From Reclinomonas americana ATCC 50394 (Eukaryota > Jakobida > Jakobea > Jakobida): DNA of 47,132 bases. Below the pieces are notes generated by a model. The model did not search any database and had not been told where the DNA came from. It saw only the letters and a list, made by a program, of their open reading frames with translations. A program made the position numbers and the translations under genes. The DNA lies in the NCBI GenBank assembly GCA_048213135.1, contig PS015329.1, positions 1-47,132 on the forward strand, in the 5' to 3' direction. Positions 31,875 to 43,570 of this stretch are shown one piece after another. Every line of letters starts with the position of its first letter. The stretch's first letter is position 1.

Positions 31875-34800
31875 TCATGTGGCCACTGGTGGCGCCTTGC
31901 TGCCCGCTTGCTCGTCGTCCGACATGTCGGCGAGCACGTCGGCGGCGTCTTCGGACTCGGCTTTCGCGAGGGGTGGTGGGGGCTGCTGCGACATGCATGA
32001 GATGATGGAGCAACGAGAGGAGAGACAGCAGCAGCACATGACAAACCTGATCAGCTTGAATGACCTCAGGTCGCAGCCAGAAGCGCACGTTGCCGGAGGA
32101 GGAGCAGGATACAATGTGGTGTGGCGTGCACATGACAAAGGTGATGGGGCGGGTGTGGACTTCGTGGATCCTGCGGAGGGGGAGAAGGGAAAGGGAGAAA
32201 GAAGGAGAAAAAGTAAGTGAAGAAGATGACAAGGCGACTGACGAACAACTGCAACAGCAATCACAAACAACGCAGAAGGCAAGCAACAGAAACCGCACAG
32301 CGAATGACTGCGAGAATACCAAAAAAACCCCAACGAGATCTGAACAGCACGTCGCAAGAGGAAGAGGAAAAGAGCAGAGAGCTGATACCCAGAAGTACGT
32401 GAGAGAGAGAGAGAGAGCGAGGCCAACGAAGGCGACAAGAATGCGGGCACCACAGCGACGACAGCGAACACTCTATCGGTGTGATGAACATCGCCACCGA
32501 GCGGAGAGTGATACGCATCAGAAGCTGAGAAGGCACGGAGACCCAAGAACAGCACGAAGAGCAACACAGCGAAAGCATAAGAAAGCAGAGAGGTGTAATA
32601 AGTGTGCGTGAGAGAGAGACCATCGAAGACGAGAGGAATGCGACGACTGCGAATACTGGTGTGATCAACATCACTGACAAGCAGGACGTGACCCATATCC
32701 GACGTTGGGACTGGATAGAGACCCACCAACAACGGGCAGAGCGGCGCAACGAGAGGTCAAAGGTGAAACGAAACGAGAAAATGAGAGAAAAGAGGAACAC
32801 AAGCTTTCCCCCTTCTTCTGTTTCTACTCCTCTAACACTTCGTGTCCCTGGTCTTGCTCTTCTTCTTCTTCATCATTATCATCGTCCTCGACTTTTCCCA
32901 TTCTGATCTCAATCTGTTTCGCGAACCCTAACAATCCTCACGACGCGCTAGTCGACTCGTAATACAAACTCGACGACCCAACAACGTAGTCGTTTGTGAC
33001 AATCAGCGCTTCTCCCTCTGCTGCTCACCCTCCTCTACCTTCATCATCATCACCTCTCGATCGATCTCGTCCTTCGTTCCCCCTACATTTTCTTCCCCTC
33101 CTGCTTCTCTTCCTTCTCCCCCTCCTTCTTCCCACCCACCTCAGTGGCTGTATATCCGGCACCAATCCAATTGGCGGCGCCTCAATGATGGTGGCATCAA
33201 TCGAGAACGGACCGGCCGCCGATGCCGCCGATCCCGCATACATGCCGGCAGCGGGTGATGGATAGGAGATGGCAGGGTCTGCAGAAAAGGCAAAGGGATT
33301 AGAACCACCGGAAGCATCACGAAACAATAATAATGGGACCGCACATGCAGCACACGAACATCACACACGTTGAGACGTGCAGTAGAAAAACATCAAACAC
33401 AAGCCTCATACGAAAGGCACGTTGAGCACAAACGAGGATGTATAGTTCATCGCAATAACCACATCAGCAACAGGAGCATCTCACGCAGGAAGCAAGAATC
33501 GATCACACTAAAGAGAGATAACGCGATCGAGTAAGTACTCATAACAAACAACGGTGACACGCGAACGTCGTGAATGCAGCACACGATCTCACGCAATGAG
33601 ATAAGAATCAATCACACTAAGAAGAGAGATAACGCGATCGATTCGGTACCAGTCACGCACCCACTTGAGCTGCACACGAACATCACATACTCCACAAACA
33701 TCGTGAATGCAGCACGCGATCTAACACAGGAAACAAGAATCGATCACACTGAAAGAGAGATCACAGCCACAAACAACGATGACACGCAGCCGCATTTTCT
33801 ACGAACGTCGTGAATGTAACACGCAATCTCACGCAGGAGACAAGAATCGATCACAACAAAAGAGAGATCACGCTGTCGACTAAGTACTTGTCACAAACAA
33901 CGATGACGCACAGCCACATATTCTGCGATCTCACACAGGAGACAAGCACACGCGATTGTACTATCGAGAAAGCACTGCACATGACATATAAAAACAAATA
34001 ACTCCCTCCTATCCCCTCCCCTCCCGCCCCTTCTCCACTTTCTCCCCCTTTCCCTTGCCTTCCCCTTCCATCCCTTCCCCTTATATCCCTTTCCCCCTCC
34101 CCCACTTACTGATCCTCCCCGCATGAATATCCAACTCCGTCGACAACATGGCCGCCGCACCCCCGCCCCCACCCACCACCGCCCTCGCCCCCACCGCACT
34201 CCCCTCCGCCGCCGCCGACGCAAACTCAATCGCCGCATCCACATCCACATCCCACAGCGCCAACCGACAGTCCTGCCCCCCGGAAATGATGCGCAGCCGC
34301 TCCCGATCCGAGCGGTGCGTGTCGAACGCCACCGCCGACACCCACGACATGTGGCCCTCGCCGCGCAGCACCAGGCACAGGCGTTGCGTCATGTGATTGA
34401 ATTCGTAGACGCACATGAGGTCGTCCTCGCCGCCGGTGGCCAGGAAGCGGCCGTCGGGGCTCCAGCAGACGCAGAGGAGGCCGCCAAAGTGCGATTGGTG
34501 GCTTGAGAGGAGGCTGGAAAAGGGGAAAGGGATGTGAGGGGAAAGGGTGGGGAGGGAAAGGGGTGGGTGAGGGAAGGGGGGAAGAGGGGAAGGGTGGAGG
34601 GGGAAAGGAGGGAGAGGGAAGGGGGGAAGGGGGAGAGAGGGAAAGGGTGGTGAGGGAAAGGGTGGTGAGGGAATTGGTGGTGAGGGGAAAGGGTGGTGAG
34701 GGGAAAGGGGGGAGAGGGTAACGGGGTGAGGGAAAGGGGGCGAGGGGAAAGGATAGAGAGGAAAAGGGTAGAGGAAAGAGTGGAGAGGGAAAGGGTCGAG

Positions 34801-35695
34801 AGAGGGAAGGGGGGAGGGGGTAACGGGGTGAGGGAAAGGGGGCGAGGGGAAGGAGTACAAAGGGAAGGGGGTGAGGGAAAGGGATAGAGAGGAAAGGGTC
34901 GAGGAAAGGATGGAGAGGGAAGGGCAGAGAGGAAAAGGAGGAAGAACTCGTTTCACTCCTGTCTCCCATTTCTTCATTTCTGTTCGCTCCTTTCCCTTAA
35001 GTCCCACTTTTTTTCTCTTCGCAGTTTCCTCAATTCCTTCTTCTCCTTTTCCTTATTCTTATTCCTCTCCTTTTTTCGCTCAGGATCATCTGCTTCTTCT
35101 CTCAGCCTCATCTCTCATATCATCGCTTCCCTCTCTTCCTCGCTCTCCTTTCCCCCTCAACTCCTTCTCGCCCAATCCTCCTTTCCCTCTCCTTTGCCTC
35201 TCTTCCTCACTCTCCTTTCAACTCAATTCCTCGCCCATTCCTCTCCTCCACTCGCTTGTCCGCTCTATGCTCTCCTTTTCCTATGTGTTTCCACACTTCC
35301 CTCTCATTCCTCATCGCCCTCAACCTCTGCCTCTCCGAGACAGAAAATAATAGAAATAAGGGAATGAAGGTGAGAAACGAAGGGAGGAAAGGAGTGAGAA
35401 CAGGAGAGATAAAGTGTGTGTCCATGTGGTGTGTGTGTGTGAGAGAGAGATACAGCAAGAGAGACTGCGAGAGAGACACAAGAGAGAGAGGGGGAGGGAG
35501 ACAGAGAGAGATACAGACAGACNNNNNNNNNNNNNNNNNNNNNNNNNNNNNNNNNNNNNNNNNNNNNNNNNNNNNNNNNNNNNNNNNNNNNNNNNNNNNN
35601 NNNNNNNNNNNNNNNNNNNNNNNNNNNNNNNNNNNNNNNNNNNNNNNNNNNNNNNNNNNNNNNNNNNNNNNNNNNNNNNNNNNNNNNNNNNNNNN

Positions 35696-35726
<31 letters not shown>

Positions 35727-36482
35727 AGATGGAAGTGGAGATGGTCGGGAGGTGAATTTTTCATGATGAAGACGCAACATGGCCTCGTCAATGTCGAATA
35801 CACGGAGAATGCCGCCGCGGCAGACGGTGGCGAGAAGGCGGCCGTCGGGTGATAATTGCATATCTGCAGGCAGGGGATAAAGAGGGATAGGGAAATGAAG
35901 TGGTGGTGAGAAATATATGAATGGAAGCGAGAGCAAATGCGGGAAAAGAGGAGACGCTTGGAGTGATAGAAGCAGAAGAATAAGAGAAAGGCAACGTGGT
36001 GCGATCAGAGACAAAAACTGACTGAAAGAGAAAGAAGGTGAGTTACAGAAGAGAAAGAAAAAGAAGTGAGAGAATGAGAAAGGGAGAGAGCTTTCCCCTA
36101 TCTCTTCCCCTTTCCCTCTGCCTCTCCCTCTCGCGCACCTCGAATGGCCCCCGTCCCCGGCACCACATCCCACCGCTGCGCCGGATTCGCCGTGGCCATG
36201 TTGTGCGTCACCAGCAGGGAGCTGCCGTCGGAGTTGGCGTTGGGCACCGGCGCCGCCAGCGGCACCTCTTCTCTCCTGGTGAGGTCCCAAAAGTACATGG
36301 TGCCGGATTCGTGGCCGGTGACGAGGCTGCCGGGGGAGAGCCAGCACATGGAGGAGACCGCGGTGGGTTCCAGCTGCGAGAAGGGGAAAGGGATGTGAGG
36401 GAAAGGGGGAGGAGGGGAAGGGGGGAGTGAGGAGAAGAGGGAAGTGAGGAGAAGGGGGAAGAGAGGAAGAGTGGGGAGGAGA

Positions 36483-36522
<40 letters not shown>

Positions 36523-39178
36523 ACAGAGAGAGTGAGANNNNNNNNNNNNNNNNNNNNNNNNNNNNNNNNNNNNNNNNNNNNNNNNNNNNNNNNNNNNNNN
36601 NNNNNNNNNNNNNNNNNNNNNNNNNNNNNNNNNNNNNNNNNNNNNNNNNNNNNNNNNNNNNNNNNNNNNNNNNNNNNNNNNNNNNNNNNNNNNNNNNNNN
36701 NNNNNNNNNNNNNNNNNNNNNNNNNNNNNNNNNNNNNNNNNNNNNNNNNNNNNNNNNNNNNNNNNNNNNNNNNNNNNNNNNNNNNNNNNNNNNNNNNNNN
36801 NNNNNNNNNNNNNNNNNNNNNNNNNNNNNNNNNNNNNNNNNNNNNNNNNNNNNNNNNNNNNNNNNNNNNNNNNNNNNNNNNNNNNNNNNNNNNNNNNNNN
36901 NNNNNNNNNNNNNNNNNNNNNNNNNNNNNNNNNNNNNNNNNNNNNNNNNNNNNNNNNNNNNNNNNNNNNNNNNNNNNNNNNNNNNNNNNNNNNNNNNNNN
37001 NNNNNNNNNNNNNNNNNNNNNNNNNNNNNNNNNNNNNNNNNNNNNNNNNNNNNNNNNNNNNNNNNNNNNNNNNNNNNNNNNNNNNNNNNNNNNNNNNNNN
37101 NNNNNNNNNNNNNNNNNNNNNNNNNNNNNNNNNNNNNNNNNNNNNNNNNNNNNNNNNNNNNNNNNNNNNNNNNNNNNNNNNNNNNNNNNNNNNNNNNNNN
37201 NNNNNNNNNNNNNNNNNNNNNNNNNNNNNNNNNNNNNNNNNNNNNNNNNNNNNNNNNNNNNNNNNNNNNNNNNNNNNNNNNNNNNNNNNNNNNNNNNNNN
37301 NNNNNNNNNNNNNNNNNNNNNNNNNNNNNNNNNCGTTTTCAAAGACTCGCTGAGCCAGTATGGACGACAATCTTCCCTCTCTTCTCCTGCTAACGCAACT
37401 CCTCCATTGGCATTGATGGTGGACGAGTGTGCGCGACCGAGCGGCGTCTCCACCGTGATGGCGCCGTTGGCGCAACCAGTGGCCAGCATGCGGTTCATGT
37501 CGTCGGCCTGCGGGCAAATGTCGGTAAAGAGGAGAAGCACGACTTGCCCTCAAACAAAACGCAACTGCCTCGCTGCGCGGGGCGGCGGCGAGGAATGTGG
37601 GGGTGCCGTGGCAGGGCACCGAGTTGCGCACGGTAAAGGTCATGCGCTCGTTGCGGGGTTCGACGGTGAGGAGTTGGATGGATTCCTCAAAGTTGATGGC
37701 GACGACCATGGGGACGAGGCCGACGGTTGGTTTGTGGTTTTTGGAGAGGACGACCTGCGGGAAGGGGGAAGGAGTGAGAAGGGAAAGGGAAAGGGGGAAA
37801 GGGGGACAATGGGGACAAGGGGAAGGGTGAGGGGGAAGAGGCCACGGGGAAGAGGACGGAGATCTGGAAGAGAACGACTCTGCAGACTCGAGACAGAGTG
37901 CAAGAGAACTAGAAAACCGAGGTTATGAACGAAGCGATCCAGGAGAGGCCTCGGTGAACGAGTAGGGGAGAAGAGTCAGAGACAAGGGATGGGAATGAAG
38001 AGAGGCTAAGGAGAGCGAAGTACCGAGAGAGTATAAGCTGAGAGAGCAAAGAGGCAACTGAACGACCACGCAGACACGTGAGACATAGTGCAGAGAAAGC
38101 AGCAATGAACGAGGTCGAGAGGAGGACGATGAACAGGAGAGAATGGAAGAAGCGAGTCACAGATGAGGACTGCGGAATGAAGAGAGGCTGCGGAGAGCAA
38201 AGTTCTAAGAGAGCAAAGAGGCAACTGAACGACCACGCAGACACGTGAGACAGAGTGCAAAGAAAACAAGAAAACGGAGGCAATGACGGAAAGCGATCAA
38301 GGAGAGAAGACGAAGGGGAGAGGAGTCAGAGACAAGGGATGGGAATGAATAGAGGCTGCAGAGAGCAAAGTACTGAGAGCAACAGAAGAGCAATGCACAC
38401 GAGTTGTCTGCGCAAGGAAAAACAAACACGGCCAAAATAACACAAAAACAATGCCCTCTTTCTTCCTCTCTTTGTTTGCACTCACCGGCAATCGAAACAA
38501 CTGAATGACATTGGTGCGCGACAACACCGATCGCCGTTTCAGTCTCGCTGATGCAGTTTGAGCCTGAAAACAAACATAAACAAAGAGAGAGAGAGAGTGA
38601 GAGACAAGAACGCGACATCTCCAACAAACACACACGCACGCACAAAGAAGCAGAGAGAGAGAGAGAGAGAGTGAGAGAGGAGGGAGAGTGCAGCTTGTGT
38701 GTCTCTCACACTTGCAAGTGCAGTGAGGGATGTGTGAGACAAGATCTTCTCTTAAAGTTTCGAACATGTGTGCGAGAGTGTGTGAGAGAGCGTGTGTGTG
38801 AGAGAGAGTGTGTGTGAGTGTGAGTGTGCATGTGCGAGAGAGAGAGAGAGAGCGCGCGTGTGAGAGAGCGACTTAGGCGAAGGATAAAGCGCGCCTAACT
38901 TCGCACACACACTCTCTCACACACACACACTCGCGCACACACACACATATAGGAACAGAGAGACAAGCAGGCAGACAAGACCTTCTCTCTCTCGCACACT
39001 CTCAAACACAACACACACACACACAAACAGAGTGAAAGAGAAAAGCAACTTAGGCGAAGGATAAGGTGACAGAAAGCGCACCTAAACCCTCACCTAAACA
39101 CACACAAATACACAGACATTCTCAAGACAACAACTGTCTATCTCGCTCACCCTTCCTTCCCTTCTCACACTCACTCTC

Positions 39179-39229
<51 letters not shown>

Positions 39230-39508
39230 TACACACAGACGTTCTCACAAGACAACAAGACAACACAGTCTCGCTCACTAACTCACTTGCACACACATGC
39301 ACACTTCCTCCCTTCTTACACTCACTCACTCTCTCGCACACTTACACACACTCACTCTCTCTCACTCTTTGTCTCTCTTTTCTTTCTTTTCTCGTCTCAC
39401 CTCCACCTCCAACACATACTTGCCCTCTGGCGACTTGAACGCATGCTCCATTACAGCATCGCTGGTGCTCACTTGCCCGCTACCGCCTTGACTCGACGCG
39501 GAAGCCAT
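31875..39508 (-). CDS. WDR20/CreC-like WD40 protein (USP12/46-type deubiquitinase cofactor family)
   Basis: WDR20 and fungal CreC bind and activate USP12/USP46/CreB-type deubiquitinases. Exons in gene order: 39508-39401, 38563-38486, 37754-37566, 37507-37400, 36373-36139, 35863-35779, 34513-34110, 33278-33140, 32170-32065, 31985-31875; 1563 nt, 520 aa plus TGA (human WDR20 is 569), every phase consistent. Diagnostic segments: SPEGKYVLEVE at the N-terminus, SMCWLSPGSLVTGHESGTMY, LSPDGRLLATVCRGG, LRVFDIDEA, then FGGLLCVCWSPDGR, TGGEDDLMCVYEF, GHMSWVSAVAFD, and the final blade RIHEVHTRPITFVMC ... GNVRFWLRPE. FGGLLCVCWSPDG plus TGGEDDL is close to a family signature. A Gly/Ala-rich insert (AVVGGGGGAAAM) lies before the last blade, and an acidic tail DMSDDEQ closes the protein. 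The start is the first ATG in frame upstream of SPEGKY. A gap in intron 4 hides no required exon. Confidence 0.92.
32171..33139 (-). repeat. WDR20-like intron 8 with an internal tandem duplication
   Basis: About 32395-32600 and 32600-32700 are diverged copies: GT(A/G)CGTGAGAGAGAGA, GACAAGAATGCG or GAGAGGAATGCG, and GGTGTGAT(G/C)AACATC recur in order. The sense-strand donor side is purine-rich and the acceptor side pyrimidine-rich. Confidence 0.65.
33279..34109 (-). repeat. WDR20-like intron 7 with a minisatellite of about 120 bp
   Basis: From about 33480 to 33960 a unit recurs four to five times. It includes AAGAATCGATCACACTAAAG, GAGAGAT(A/C)ACGC, ACAAACAACG(G/A)TGAC and CGAACGTCGTGAATG. The last 100 nt on the high side are CCCCTTCCCC-type sequence. 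Confidence 0.8.
34514..35778 (-). repeat. WDR20-like intron 6: GGGGAAAGGG repeats and gap
   Basis: Plus-strand GAGGGGAAAGGGTGGTGAGGG-type sequence fills 34520-34940. It is followed by CT-rich sequence (34960-35320), GA/GT tracts, a gap at 35523-35695, and (GA)n. No exon is required by phase. Confidence 0.75.
35523..35695. other. Assembly gap (173 N)
   Basis: Run of N between GACAGAGAGAGATACAGACA and a (GA)n tract, inside WDR20-like intron 6. Confidence 0.99.
36374..37399 (-). repeat. WDR20-like intron 4: GA tract and gap
   Basis: GAGAAGGGGAAAGGG and (GA)n fill 36374-36537, followed by the 796-N gap at 36538-37333 and 66 nt of ordinary sequence. Exons on each side are phase 0 and match adjacent parts of the WDR20 fold. 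Confidence 0.75.
36538..37333. other. Assembly gap (796 N)
   Basis: Run of N after a (GA)n tract inside WDR20-like intron 4. Confidence 0.99.
37755..38485 (-). repeat. WDR20-like intron 2 with tandem units of about 170 bp
   Basis: Between about 37920 and 38390 a unit recurs about 2.5 times. It contains AGTCAGAGACAAGGGATGGG, GAATGAAGAGAGGCT and GAGCAAAGAGGCAACTGAAC followed by GACCACGCAGACACGTGAGA. These copies are very similar, indicating recent duplication. Confidence 0.85.
38564..39400 (-). repeat. WDR20-like intron 1 with CA/GA microsatellites
   Basis: Consists of (GA)n, (GT)n and (CA)n tracts. ACTTAGGCGAAGGATAA occurs twice (about 38871 and 39048), each next to CGCGCCTAA or GCGCACCTAA, marking a duplicated unit of about 180 bp. 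Confidence 0.75.
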
Positions 39509-39589
39509 TTTTTCTCTCGCAAACACACACACAAACAGAACGTCGCGCGCTCGCAGGACAACTCGTTTTCTGGTGAGAGAGGAGAGCTC

Positions 39590-40015
39590 GATGTGTGCTT
39601 TGGTGTTGCGGTGGTGTGTCGGTGTGCACCCTTGTGTGGGAGGTGAGTGGAAGGCGTGTGAAAAGAGCGCACGGTGAGAAAAAGTGTGTGGGACAACGGA
39701 TTGATTCGTCCGCAGATCTCGTGCCAGAGGTGAGCGCGCTGTGCGCTTTGGTGTTGTGTGGGTGCGGCAGTGTGCGTTCTTGTGTGGCCGGAGGAGCAGT
39801 TGCAACGGCGAGAGGCAGGTGGGAGGAAAAAGTGTGCGGGACACCGGATCGATATCGATAGCTATAGGTCAACAGATCTCGAGCTAGAGATGAGTACGCT
39901 GTGTGTTTTGGTGTTGTGTGGGTGCGTTAGTGTGCGTTCTTGTGTGGGAGGTGCGTGGAAGGTGTGTGAAAAGAGCTCACGGTGAGAAAAAGCGCGCGGG
40001 ACAGCGGATCTTCAC
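39590..40015. repeat. Three tandem copies (about 145-160 bp) upstream of the WDR20-like start
   Basis: Units begin at about 39594, 39740 and 39900. Shared order: TTTGGTGTTG(C/T)G, GGTGTGC or AGTGTGCGTTCTTGTGTGG, GGAAGG(C/T)GTGTGAAAAGAGC, CGGTGAGAAAAAG and GGGACA(A/C/G)CGGAT. They sit within 80-500 bp of the predicted ATG at 39508, so they probably overlap the promoter or 5' UTR. Confidence 0.8.
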
Positions 40016-40041
40016 AGTTTGGAGGACACGACAGTGTTTGC

Positions 40042-40075
<34 letters not shown>

Positions 40076-40773
40076 TCGTTGTAGCGTGTTGTCGTCGACG
40101 ACCCGACCGGACGGAACCGAAACTAGTAGGTAGGTCGGTCGGTTCGTTTCGGTTTGGTTCGTACGAAGGACGGTCGTCCTACCAACCTACTCTACCTACT
40201 ACTAAGTNNNNNNNNNNNNNNNNNNNNNNNNNNNNNNNNNNNNNNNNNNNNNNNNNNNNNNNNNNNNNNNNNNNNNNNNNNNNNNNNNNNNNNNNNNNNN
40301 NNNNNNNNNNNNNNNNNNNNNNNNNNNNNNNNNNNNNNNNNNNNNNNNNNNNNNNNNNNNNNNNNNNNNNNNNNNNNNNNNNNNNNNNNNNNNNNNNNNN
40401 NNNNNNNNNNNNNNNNNNNNNNNNNNNNNNNNNNNNNNNNNNNNNNNNNNNNNNNNNNNNNNNNNNNNNNNNNNNNNNNNNNNNNNNNNNNNNNNNNNNN
40501 NNNNNNNNNNNNNNNNNNNNNNNNNNNNNNNNNNNNNNNNNNNNNNNNNNNNNNNNNNNNNNNNNNNNNNNNNNNNNNNNNNNNNNNNNNNNNNNNNNNN
40601 NNNNNNNNNNNNNNNNNNNNNNNNNNNNNNNNNNNNNNNNNNNNNNNNNNNNNNNNNNNNNNNNNNNNNNNNNNNNNNNNNNNNNNNNNAACGGTACGGA
40701 ACGGAACGGACGGACGGACGGACGGACGACGTACGTACGTACGTACGTACGTACGTAGTACGACGACGTAGTA

Positions 40774-40813
<40 letters not shown>

Positions 40814-40962
40814 CCTGTTTGAGCTTGTGCTGACACCCGAGGCGAACCAATGAGGTGCGTGTCTTGGTTGTCAGAAGGCGTCTCACCAACTCTCACTCAT
40901 ATCGGTGCATGTGATTTGTGTGGGATCGCAGTCAACAGCAGAGGAGGAAGAAGGCGTGGGAG
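40016..40962. other. Divergent intergenic region with gap and low-complexity flanks
   Basis: Holds a (GA)n tract, CGACGACCCGACCGGACGG and GGTCGGTCGG type sequence, a gap at 40208-40689, then (GGAC)n and (ACGT)n sequence and another (GA)n tract. The last 110 nt are ordinary sequence leading into the ankyrin-kinase gene; a CGCAG acceptor at 40931 could belong to an upstream exon of that gene. Confidence 0.6.
40208..40689. other. Assembly gap (482 N)
   Basis: Run of N between CTACTCTACCTACTACTAAG and ACGGTACGGAACGGAACGG. Confidence 0.99.
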
Positions 40963-43570
40963 ATGGGGAGGAACGGTGATGTGCAGGCACTGCGTGAGTT
41001 TGTGGCGCGTGAGGGTGCGCCGATGCTGCTGGAGAGAGAGGAGATGAACGACAATGGCTGCTCGGCATTTTACTTTGCCGCTTACTCGGGCAATCTCCCT
41101 GTGCTGGAGTATTTGTGGGAGGAAAGTGGTGTGGGGCCCCAACTCGCACAATTGGTCAACGACTTCGGGCGAACGCCTCTGATGGCGGCTGCTACGTATG
41201 GGCAGCTCGCAGCAGTCAGGTGGTTGCTTGCCGATGAGCGACGGTGTTCGCAAGAAATGGTGCTGGCAGTGACCAGTGATCGTGACTCTAGCAGTCCACA
41301 ATCAACTGCGTTGCATTATGCTGCCATGGGCGGTCATGAAGCCATTGTGCAACTCCTCGCCGCTCGCTTTCCCGACCTCATTCCGATGGTCAACAAGGCA
41401 CACATGACTGCGGCGCAGACTGCACGCGACAATTGGAATTCACAAGTTGCCGACATGCTTGACCGTCTCGCTGCGCAATCTGCGCCACCTCGCCAGCAAC
41501 AACTACAACGAAAACAACAACAAATGCAGTCTCCTCCGTCTTCTCCACTTGCAGGTGACCGCGTCGTCTATTGCCTTTTCTGATTCATAAGTGCTCATTC
41601 TTCTCACACTGCTCCGATTGTATGTCTCTCTCTGCTTATTTCCATGAGCAACATTCAGCGTCAGCGAGCCAGCTGAGATTGACTGTGAGTATCCAGCTCT
41701 CATCTGCATTTTGTTCAGCGTGTCTCACTTATCGCGCTGACAAATGTCCAGGTTGTCGACGACGACTCCATCACTCGTCAGCCCGCACTTTACGCTCAAA
41801 TGCAGCGCGATCTCGCCGCAGCGCAGCAGGAGCGTGAGGAACAGCAGCGAGAGTGGGATCGTCAGCGACGTGAGCTCGAGAACACTGTGGCTCAGTTGCA
41901 GCAAGCACGTCCTGAGCTGCAGCATAGCAAAGTCGATGAGGAGCAGGAGGTTGCCCAGCTGCAACAACTCGTCGCACAGTGGCAGCGATCGCACGCGGAT
42001 GCACAGGAGCTAGTCAGCCAACTCCAGCAGACCGTCACGCAATGGCAACAAGCTCATGCTGTGCTGCTTGCTGAGCGGGATGGAGCTGTCTCTCAGTTGG
42101 CAGTGGCGATACGTGACAAGGACGACCTCACTGTTCTCGTCTCCCAACTGCGACAGGAACTCCTCCTCGCCCAGGGTCTGTGTCTTTTCTCTCTGCATGC
42201 ATATCCTCCGTCTTCCTGGTCTTACCAATACTCACTTCCTACCACGCCACCTCAGTCGACACCGCCTTGCAGCGCTTCGAGTGGCCCGAGATCGTGCAAG
42301 CCACCGACTCCTTCTCCCCCCGCCTCAAGGTTGGCGAGGGTGGCCAGGGTGCCGTGTTCATCACTCTCCTCCGCGAGATGCACGTGGCCATCAAGGTGCT
42401 CGACCCGGATGCACCGTGGACGATGGAGTCGTTTGAGAGTGAGGTCTTTGTATCTCCCTCTCTTGCTTCTTTCTCTTTTTCTCCTCATCCTTCTTCCCCA
42501 ACTCGCAGGTGGCCACTCTTGGACGCCTGCGCGACCGTCGCATTGTGCCCCTTGTCGGTTACTCGGTGGGCGACGACAAGGCTTGCTGTCTCGTGTACAA
42601 GGCCCTGCAGTGCGTGTTCTATATCTTTCTTTCCTCCTCCCTCTTCTCCATAATCGGCACACTGTGAAAGCACGCAGAGTTCCCAACCTGGAGGATCTAT
42701 TGCTGCTTCCGCGAGCCGGCCAGGTACTGCTGTCTGTCGTGCAGCGTGTGCAGATTGGTCTCGGATTGGCTGAGGCTGTGGCGTTCCTGCACAAGGTTTG
42801 CTTGAAGGGAAGATTCTCTCTTTGAGTCGTCCTACACTATGCTTCAACACTTTGCTCTCGTGCCTTTCCTTCTGTGTTCTCGTTTCTCGCAAACCCTCAT
42901 ATTCTCTGCTCCACTTCTTTCACAAGGTCCACTGCATGAGAAATGATCTCCCTCTCAGTCATCCTTGCACTTTGCTTCTGCACTTCTTCTCCTCCTTCAT
43001 ATCCTTCTCTCACTTCATTCCCCCTTCTATCCACTCACCAGAATAACGTGGTGCACCGCGACATCAAGCCCGCCAACGTGCTCCTCGATCACCGCTTCGA
43101 AGCATGCCTCGGTGACTTTGGCATTGCGCGGTCGATTGCAGGAGGCAAGGTCTGTTCATATCTCAACTCCTCTTCCCCTTGACGACCTCTCATACTATCC
43201 CCTTCCCTCTCAGACAACAAATGCCGCCGGCTCGCGGGGCTACATGGACCCTCTAGCCGTCCTCGTGCGCCGTCCACTGCCCAAGCACGACATGTACAGC
43301 ATGGGCGTGGTGCTCGTGCAGCTCGTCACCCGCAAGCCGGTGGAGACGGTGGGCGAGTGGTTTGTAGAGTGGGACGAGTCGCCGGCCTCGCTTCGCCCCA
43401 TGGAGCTGGTGGATGGAGGGGCGGAGTGGACGCCACGCATTGCCGAGTCGATGTTCGAGCTCGGCATGCAGTGCATGAGTGTGCGACGAGACAGACCGTC
43501 GGCGCAAGAGGTACTCGACAGGATGCGCGCCATTCGTGAGGCGTGTGGGCAGTTTACAATGGAGCTGTGA
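40963..43570 (+). CDS. Ankyrin / coiled-coil / TKL-like protein kinase
   Basis: Predicted exons 40963-41554, 41659-41684, 41752-42175, 42256-42443, 42509-42609, 42678-42795, 43042-43149, 43214-43570; about 637 aa, phases consistent. Residues 1-190 hold ankyrin repeats (GCSAFYFAAYSGNLPVLEYL; GRTPLMAAATYGQLAAVRWLL; STALHYAAMGGHEAIVQLL). About 206-347 is a Gln/Glu-rich coiled coil. The kinase domain follows: FEWPEIVQATDSFS lead-in typical of plant RLK/IRAK-type kinases, glycine loop VGEGGQGAV (about 373), VAIK lysine (about 395), HRDIKPANV (488-496), DFG (508-510), and GYMDP in place of APE. All catalytic residues are present, so it is probably an active cytosolic Ser/Thr kinase; no membrane segment is seen. 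The ATG at 40963 is the first before the ankyrin repeats; a 5' exon ending at the CGCAG acceptor at 40931 is possible. The 26-nt second exon is the least certain part. Confidence 0.85.

Noticed and set aside
29510-34000. CRISPR-like array from regularly spaced repeats
   Set aside because: Units are 120-160 bp minisatellites with no unique equal-length spacers, in eukaryotic introns and without cas genes.
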